This document shows positions 33,850 through 38,505 of a DNA stretch of 38,505 nt, piece by piece. Positions within the stretch are counted from its first letter, which is position 1; the number at the start of each line of letters is the position of its first letter. The translations under genes were made by a program, and so were the position numbers. The stretch is from an uncultured Clostridium sp. (lineage in GTDB: Bacteria > Bacillota > Clostridia > Peptostreptococcales > Peptostreptococcaceae): assembly GCA_945931665.1 (NCBI GenBank), contig CAMEPL010000017.1:1-38505 (forward strand). The letters run 5' to 3'. The notes beneath the pieces were generated by a model that did not search any database, was not told the origin of the DNA, and saw only the letters and a list, made by a program, of their open reading frames with translations.

Positions 33850-34923
33850 ATGAAATTAAGTAAAAAGAGAGTTATCATATTGGTATCTTCCGTTGTTTTA
33901 TTAATACTTATAGGAGCTCTATTTGTAGTTTATGAAGGCGGACCTTATGATAAAAATAACGGAAAAGATATAGTAGTTGATATTCCTATGGGATCCACAG
34001 TTAGTAGTGTAGCAGATATTCTTAAAGAAAATAACCTGATAAAAAATGAATTTATATTTAAATTAAACTTTAAAATAAAAAATAATGCTTCTCATATGAA
34101 GTCAGGTAAATATTTATTAAGTCAAAAATTATCTAATTCTGATATTATAGAAAAACTAGTTTCAGGTAAAATACATCAAGATGGTATAAAAGTAACTATA
34201 CCAGAAGGATCTACATCAAATGAAATAATAGCATTGTTAGTAAAAAATGAATTAGGTCAAAAAGAAGACTTTGAAAAATTAGTATCAAATCCAAAAGAAT
34301 TTTATAGTGATTTTGGATTTTTAAATCAAGATGATATAAAAAGTTTAGAAGGATTTTTATATCCAAGTACGTATTATTTTGATAAAGATGCAAAACCTAA
34401 AGATATAATAAAAGAAATGCTTAGTCTATTTGATAGAAGCTACACTGATAAATTAAGGGCAAAACAAAAAGAAAGAAAAATGACTCTTCAAGAAGTAGTA
34501 AATTTAGCATCTATAGTAGAAAAGGAAGCTGTAATTGATGAAGATAGACCTATCATAGCGAGCGTATTTTATAATAGATTAGACGAAGGAATGCCTCTTC
34601 AATCAGATGCAACACTTCAATATATTTTTGAAACAAGAAAGAAAAGCATAACATATAAAGATTTAAAAATAGATTCTCCATATAATACTTATACTGAAAG
34701 AGGATTACCACCGACACCTATTGCAAATCCGAGTATAAAATCAATAGAAGCTGTGCTTGAGCCATCTAATACTGATTACTTATACTTTGTAGCTACAATA
34801 GATGGAGGCAATGTTTATAGTAAAACATATGAAGATCACAAAAAGAATGTAGCTAAATACAGAAAAGATAGAGATGAAAGAAATAAAGCATTAGAAGAAG
34901 CATCTAAAGAAAATGAAAAATAA
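33850..34923 (+). CDS. mltG: Endolytic peptidoglycan transglycosylase MltG (YceG family)
   Basis: Cleaves nascent peptidoglycan strands at the membrane. 357 residues: one N-terminal transmembrane helix (residues 8-27), a LysM-like region (residues 40-110), then the YceG catalytic domain with PEGSTSNEI, FLYPSTYYFD, the catalytic Glu224 in ASIVEKEA, and YNTYTERGLPPTPIANP. All match the family. The ribosome site is AAGGAGAG. In Bacillus the homologue yrrL precedes yrrM (trmR) and yrrN (trhP1), the same order as here. The C-terminal tail is Lys/Glu rich. Confidence 0.95.
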   Translation: MKLSKKRVIILVSSVVLLILIGALFVVYEGGPYDKNNGKDIVVDIPMGSTVSSVADILKENNLIKNEFIFKLNFKIKNNASHMKSGKYLLSQKLSNSDIIEKLVSGKIHQDGIKVTIPEGSTSNEIIALLVKNELGQKEDFEKLVSNPKEFYSDFGFLNQDDIKSLEGFLYPSTYYFDKDAKPKDIIKEMLSLFDRSYTDKLRAKQKERKMTLQEVVNLASIVEKEAVIDEDRPIIASVFYNRLDEGMPLQSDATLQYIFETRKKSITYKDLKIDSPYNTYTERGLPPTPIANPSIKSIEAVLEPSNTDYLYFVATIDGGNVYSKTYEDHKKNVAKYRKDRDERNKALEEASKENEK

Positions 34924-34934
34924 TAAAAGTTTTG

Positions 34935-34968
34935 TATGGATTATATCTTAATTTGGGTATAATCCATA
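34935..34968 (+). terminator. Hairpin between mltG and trmR
   Basis: A perfect 11-base-pair repeat TATGGATTATA/TATAATCCATA (34935-34945, 34958-34968) with a 12-base loop. The tail is only moderately T-rich, so it may be a weak terminator or an RNA processing site. Confidence 0.5.
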
Positions 34969-35001
34969 TTAATGTTTAATAGAAATCGAGGAGTGAAAAT
35001 T

Positions 35002-35673
35002 TTGAGTAATATAGTAAATAATGTTGTTGAAGATTATATAAGACACACTTTAAAAGATACAGAAGGTCTTTTAAAAGAATTAGAAATATATGCAGAGGAA
35101 AATAGTGTACCAATAGTACATAAAGAAGTATCTGATTTATTAAAGGTACTTTTAAAAATGCAAAAACCGAAGCGAATTTTAGAGGTAGGATGCGCAATAG
35201 GATATTCTTCTATATTATTTGCCACAACATGTGGAGAGGATTCTGATATCACAACTTGTGAGAGAAATCCAGTTATGATTGAAAAAGCTAAAGAAAATAT
35301 AAAAAGAGCTGGATTTGAAAATAATATAACAATACTTGAAGGTGATGCAGTTGAACAACTTAAAAATGTAGAAGGTGAATTTGATATGATCTTCTTAGAT
35401 GCTGCTAAAGGCCAATATAAATTATTCTATGACTTAGTTATAGATAAACTAAAAGTAGGTGGAGTATTAATATCAGATAATATTTTATACAAAGGTATGA
35501 TAGCTAGCGATGATTTAGTAGTTAGAAGAAAGAAAACTATTGTAAAAAGAATGAGAGATTACCTAGACTATATATGTAATTGTGATTATCTAACTACTTC
35601 ACTTTTACCAATGGGAGACGGAGTTGCTATAAGTTATAAAGATAGTAAAAGAGGAGAGAATAAAGATGCATAA
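35002..35673 (+). CDS. trmR: tRNA 5-hydroxyuridine O-methyltransferase TrmR-like (YrrM)
   Basis: SAM-dependent O-methyltransferase, 223 residues from the TTG at 35002, which has GAGGAG 8 bases upstream; an in-frame ATG at 34972 has none. Motif I is LEVGCAIGYSSILFA and a second motif is FDMIFLDAAKGQY, as in the catechol O-methyltransferase-like group. Position between mltG and a U32 peptidase-like gene matches Bacillus yrrM, shown to convert ho5U34 to mo5U34 in tRNA. The target is inferred from this synteny. The end overlaps the next gene by 8 bases, consistent with a shared pathway. Confidence 0.85.
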   Translation: MSNIVNNVVEDYIRHTLKDTEGLLKELEIYAEENSVPIVHKEVSDLLKVLLKMQKPKRILEVGCAIGYSSILFATTCGEDSDITTCERNPVMIEKAKENIKRAGFENNITILEGDAVEQLKNVEGEFDMIFLDAAKGQYKLFYDLVIDKLKVGGVLISDNILYKGMIASDDLVVRRKKTIVKRMRDYLDYICNCDYLTTSLLPMGDGVAISYKDSKRGENKDA

Positions 35674-36592
35674 AATAGAACTTACTTGTTATGCAGGAAG
35701 TTTAGACTGTTTAAAAGCTGCACTTGAAAGTGGTGCAGATAGTGTATATGTAGGAGGAGAATCTTTCGGAAGAGATACTCTATCAGATGATTTTTCAAGA
35801 GAAGATTTAATAGAAGGTATTAAATTTGCTCATGAAAATAATAAAAAAGTATATGTAACAATTAATTTACTTCCACATAATAAAGATTTTAAAGAATTTA
35901 AAGAGTACTTAATGACTTTAAATGAGTTAAAAGTAGATGCTGTTATAGTTTCTGAACCAGGAACTTTAGTAACAGTGAAAGAAATTTTACCAGAAATGAA
36001 AATACATCTAAGCAATGTATCGAATGTATATAATTATGAAACAGCTAACTTCTGGCACAAACAAGGTGTAGATAGAGTTGTAATCTCAAGAGAATTATCA
36101 ATAAAAGAGATGGAAACAATGAGATTAAATACACCTGAGAGCTTAGAATTAGAGGCATATGTTCATGGACCAGTGATAATGTCTTATTCTGGTAGAAAAT
36201 TAATTACAAGCTATTTAGAAAGCAAAGGAAAAGATAATTATTCTTCTAAGAAAAAATATAATCTAACTGAAGAAAAGAGAAAAGGTCAATATTCTCCTGT
36301 TTATGAAGATGAGGCAGGAACTATATTCTTTGCAAGTAGAGACTTATGTATGATAGAATATCTAGATAAATTTATAAAAGCAGGAGTAAGTACTCTAACT
36401 ATAGAGGCAAGACTTAACGATGAAAATTATGTAAGAGAAGTTGTGCCAGTTTATAGAAAAGCAATAGATGATTTTTATAAAAATAATTTTGAATACAATT
36501 GTACTCAAGGAATGTTAGAAAAATTAAAAAATGCTACTTACAGAAAGCATACTACAGGATTTTATTTAGATGAAACAATAGATTATGATTAA
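35666..36592 (+). CDS. trhP1: U32 peptidase-like protein, TrhP1 (YrrN) type tRNA hydroxylation factor
   Basis: 308 residues, the length of Bacillus YrrN (TrhP1) rather than of YrrO (TrhP2, about 420). N-terminal TIM-barrel-like part begins IELTCYAGSLDCLKAALESG. The region that in TrhP2/RlhA carries Fe-S cysteines reads AYVHGPVIMSYSGRK here, with no cysteine, and the NRGxCxxxCR part is replaced by Lys/Tyr-rich sequence, also a YrrN trait. Further blocks: YSPVYEDEAGT, SRDLCMIEYLDKFIKAG. With TrmR it would act in ho5U34 formation from prephenate. A TrhP2 gene, normally next, is absent; a penicillin-binding protein follows instead. Confidence 0.82.
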   Translation: MHKIELTCYAGSLDCLKAALESGADSVYVGGESFGRDTLSDDFSREDLIEGIKFAHENNKKVYVTINLLPHNKDFKEFKEYLMTLNELKVDAVIVSEPGTLVTVKEILPEMKIHLSNVSNVYNYETANFWHKQGVDRVVISRELSIKEMETMRLNTPESLELEAYVHGPVIMSYSGRKLITSYLESKGKDNYSSKKKYNLTEEKRKGQYSPVYEDEAGTIFFASRDLCMIEYLDKFIKAGVSTLTIEARLNDENYVREVVPVYRKAIDDFYKNNFEYNCTQGMLEKLKNATYRKHTTGFYLDETIDYD

Positions 36593-36656
36593 ATATATAC
36601 AAGTGAGTTTTAAATAAAGCTTACAAATTATAAAAACATAAAAATCAAAGTATAGG

Positions 36657-36698
36657 CCCCTTAATTATTGTCAAAAATGACAAATGATTAAGGGGTGA
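36657..36698 (+). promoter_or_regulatory. Long hairpin burying the ribosome site of the PBP gene
   Basis: CCCCTTAATTATTGTCA (36657-36673) pairs with TGACAAATGATTAAGGGG (36678-36695) over 17 pairs with one bulged A and one wobble, loop of four A. The 3' arm contains most of the AAGGGGTGAT ribosome site of the gene starting at 36703. The TGATTTTA that follows is a weak T-tract, so the stem may be a terminator for trhP1, a translation control, or both. Confidence 0.65.
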
Positions 36699-36702
36699 TT
36701 TT

Positions 36703-38364
36703 ATGTCTAGAAAAATAGATAATAAAGATAAGATACTATTGAAACGAATTAAAAAAGGATTTTTTATATTTATAGCAATAGTTTTAGGACTAATTATTAG
36801 ATTATCATACTTGAGTATTTACAAATGCGAGTCTTACAGCAGTAAAATAGAAACACAGAGTACCCAAAAGGTAAATTTAAATTCTGGAAGGGGTATTATT
36901 TATGACAGGAATAATAAGCCTCTAACAGATACAGATAAAACACAGGTAATAATAATGCCTAAAAATGTTATCACAGATAATTATAAAAATATAAATATAG
37001 TAAAAAAAGCCACAGGGTTAAATGAGAGCGATATATTTAAAGCTGTGCAAGATCAAATTGATTCAGAATTGATAGAAATAAAAGTTAAAAAATTAAATAA
37101 GAGCCAAATAAATAAATTAGAAAAGATAAATATAATTGTAGAACAAGAAACTAACCGATATAAAGATAAAAATTTATTATCACATACAATTGGATATATA
37201 AATAAAACTGATAAAAATGGAGTAAGTGGTATAGAAAAAGATATGAACTCAGAACTTAAAAATTCCAATGAAAAATATATATCAGTTTTTAAAGCAGGTG
37301 ATTTAGGATTAAAGAGCGGACTTAAATTAGTTGAAGGAAGTGTTTCTAAAGTTTCTAATAATGATAAAAATTTAAAGCTAACAATAGATTCAACTATACA
37401 GAAAAAACTAGAAAAAATAGTAGATAAAGAAGAAAATCCTACAGCAGTAGTTATTTCGAATGTGAAAACAGGTGAAATACTTGCTATGTCATCTAGACCA
37501 AATTTTAACCAAAACAAAATAGAAGATTCAATTGATAAAAATGATGGTCAACTACAAAATCGTGTAATATCAGCAACTTATCCACCAGGCTCTGTATTTA
37601 AAATAGCGGTATTATTTGCAGCATTAGAAAATAAAGTCATAACAAATAGTACATACTACTATAATTGTACAGGAAGTGAACAAATAAATAGTAAGGAAAA
37701 ATTAAATTGCAATAATCTATCTGGTCATGGAGTACAAACACTAGCTGAAGTATTTGCAAATTCTTGCAATACAGCTTTTTATGATATAGCCAAAAAAGTT
37801 GGAAAGGATGAAATTTATAAAGCTATAAAAACACTTTATTTAGATAAAAAAATAGATATTGGATTAGATGAAGAAGTAAATTCTAATATACCAGATGAAA
37901 TATCTTTAAGTAATTTATCTATAGGACAAGGTTCATTAGGTTTTACTCCTTTACAAATAAATCAAATGACACAAATTATCGCAAATAATGGGCTTTATAA
38001 GCCTTTATATATATACGATAGTGTAGTTGATAGTTCTATGAAAGAAATAAAAAAACTATCTGTATCTAAAAATGAAGAATTAATATCACCCTATACATCA
38101 ACTCAAATTAAACAGCTTATGATAGGTGTTGCACAAACTGGAACAGCTAAGTCATTGAGTGATTTAGAAGGTGGATGTGGTGTTAAAACTGGAACAGCAC
38201 AAAGTAGTGTAAATAACACTAAGATATCACATGGATGGATAACAGGTTTTTATCCAAAAGAAAATCCTAAATATACAATAACTGTATTAGTTGAAGGTAC
38301 AGAAAAAAATAGTAAATCTGCAATACCTATTTTTAAAGATATATGTAATAGTATAAAACAATAA
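36703..38364 (+). CDS. Class B penicillin-binding protein (FtsI/PBP2-like transpeptidase)
   Basis: 553-residue peptidoglycan transpeptidase. One transmembrane helix (residues 19-39), dimerisation domain (residues 55-215, SGRGIIYDRNNKPL), and transpeptidase domain with the complete active site: S297-V-F-K300 in PPGSVFKIA, S354-C-N356 in ANSCNTAF, and K495-T-G497 in GVKTGTAQ. No PASTA domains, so it differs from SpoVD/Pbp2b of the mra cluster. It may act in division, elongation or sporulation; the gene context (mltG nearby) does not decide. Translation may be limited by the upstream hairpin. Confidence 0.92.
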   Translation: MSRKIDNKDKILLKRIKKGFFIFIAIVLGLIIRLSYLSIYKCESYSSKIETQSTQKVNLNSGRGIIYDRNNKPLTDTDKTQVIIMPKNVITDNYKNINIVKKATGLNESDIFKAVQDQIDSELIEIKVKKLNKSQINKLEKINIIVEQETNRYKDKNLLSHTIGYINKTDKNGVSGIEKDMNSELKNSNEKYISVFKAGDLGLKSGLKLVEGSVSKVSNNDKNLKLTIDSTIQKKLEKIVDKEENPTAVVISNVKTGEILAMSSRPNFNQNKIEDSIDKNDGQLQNRVISATYPPGSVFKIAVLFAALENKVITNSTYYYNCTGSEQINSKEKLNCNNLSGHGVQTLAEVFANSCNTAFYDIAKKVGKDEIYKAIKTLYLDKKIDIGLDEEVNSNIPDEISLSNLSIGQGSLGFTPLQINQMTQIIANNGLYKPLYIYDSVVDSSMKEIKKLSVSKNEELISPYTSTQIKQLMIGVAQTGTAKSLSDLEGGCGVKTGTAQSSVNNTKISHGWITGFYPKENPKYTITVLVEGTEKNSKSAIPIFKDICNSIKQ

Positions 38365-38505
38365 AATATATAAATGATGGTTTAATAGAATATGTCAATG
38401 TTATAAAAAATTTACTTTATAAAATAAATTTTTTACATCGAAAACGGAAACTTCTAAACTCTTAAATCATATAATTTAAAGTGACAGTTGATTAAGGGGG
38501 TGGCA
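38365..38505 (+). other. Downstream region with weak hairpin and ribosome site of a gene beyond the window
   Basis: An AT-only 10-pair repeat (38405-38414 with 38425-38434) ending in T6 is a possible weak terminator of the PBP gene. TATAAT at 38470-38475 and AAGGGGGTGG near the last bases look like the -10 and ribosome site of a gene starting just outside; its identity cannot be seen. Confidence 0.5.

Overview
The window is an AT-rich, densely coding chromosomal segment from an endospore-forming, anaerobic Firmicute. ATA is a dominant Ile codon, strong AAGGAGG-type ribosome sites are everywhere, and a complete spoIIIA operon, spoIVB, spo0A and spoIIM are present. Gene content and order (spoIIIAA-AH, asp23, nusB, xseAB, ispA, tlyA, recN, spoIVB, spo0A, steAB, xerD) look like the family Peptostreptococcaceae, the Clostridioides/Romboutsia/Paraclostridium group. 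This assignment is an inference; there is no rRNA to test it. All genes except tmcAL are on the + strand. No mobile element, CRISPR array, tRNA or rRNA was found.

Layout. 1-4815: lactate-utilisation operon with a nickel-dependent lactate racemase (larA), two electron-transfer flavoprotein subunits and a D-lactate dehydrogenase, which together should form an electron-confurcating lactate dehydrogenase; it ends in a strong terminator. 4816-6209: a long structured leader and a secreted CAP-domain protein with an Asn/Gln-rich linker. 6216-10040: tmcAL (minus strand), ackA, then yceD-rpmF under a perfect consensus promoter. 10226-11322: a stand-alone plsX. 11404-16683: the eight-gene spoIIIA operon, the mother-cell part of the SpoIIIA-SpoIIQ channel. 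16811-21724: asp23-like gene, nusB, a TsaD-like paralogue, xseA, xseB, ispA and a DUF212 membrane protein. 21795-26470: tlyA, recN, spoIVB and spo0A; spo0A has a recognisable sigma-H promoter overlapping a 0A box. 26880-33687: an envelope/septation cluster with steA, a steB-like gene, a GT2 glycosyltransferase, a MraY/WecA-like phosphotransferase, DUF3866, a Nudix protein, spoIIM and a XerD homologue. 33850-38364: mltG, trmR, trhP1-like and a class B penicillin-binding protein.

Points that stand out. (1) The XerD homologue keeps only two of the six tyrosine-recombinase catalytic residues, and the nearby Nudix protein has Lys-Lys in place of the metal-binding Glu-Glu of its Nudix box; two apparent pseudoenzymes lie 0.7 kb apart in a neighbourhood conserved as far as Actinobacteria. 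(2) spoIVB and probably spoIIIAF appear to start at ATA codons placed identically behind strong Shine-Dalgarno (SD) sites. (3) The SD sites of spoIIM and of the penicillin-binding protein are buried in the 3' arms of strong hairpins that may also act as terminators. (4) steAB is linked to a GT2 plus a polyprenyl-phosphate sugar transferase homologue and an uncharacterised DUF3866 protein, suggesting an undescribed septal or envelope glycan module. (5) dxs, nadK, argR and the fatty-acid genes often found beside these neighbours in related genomes are absent.
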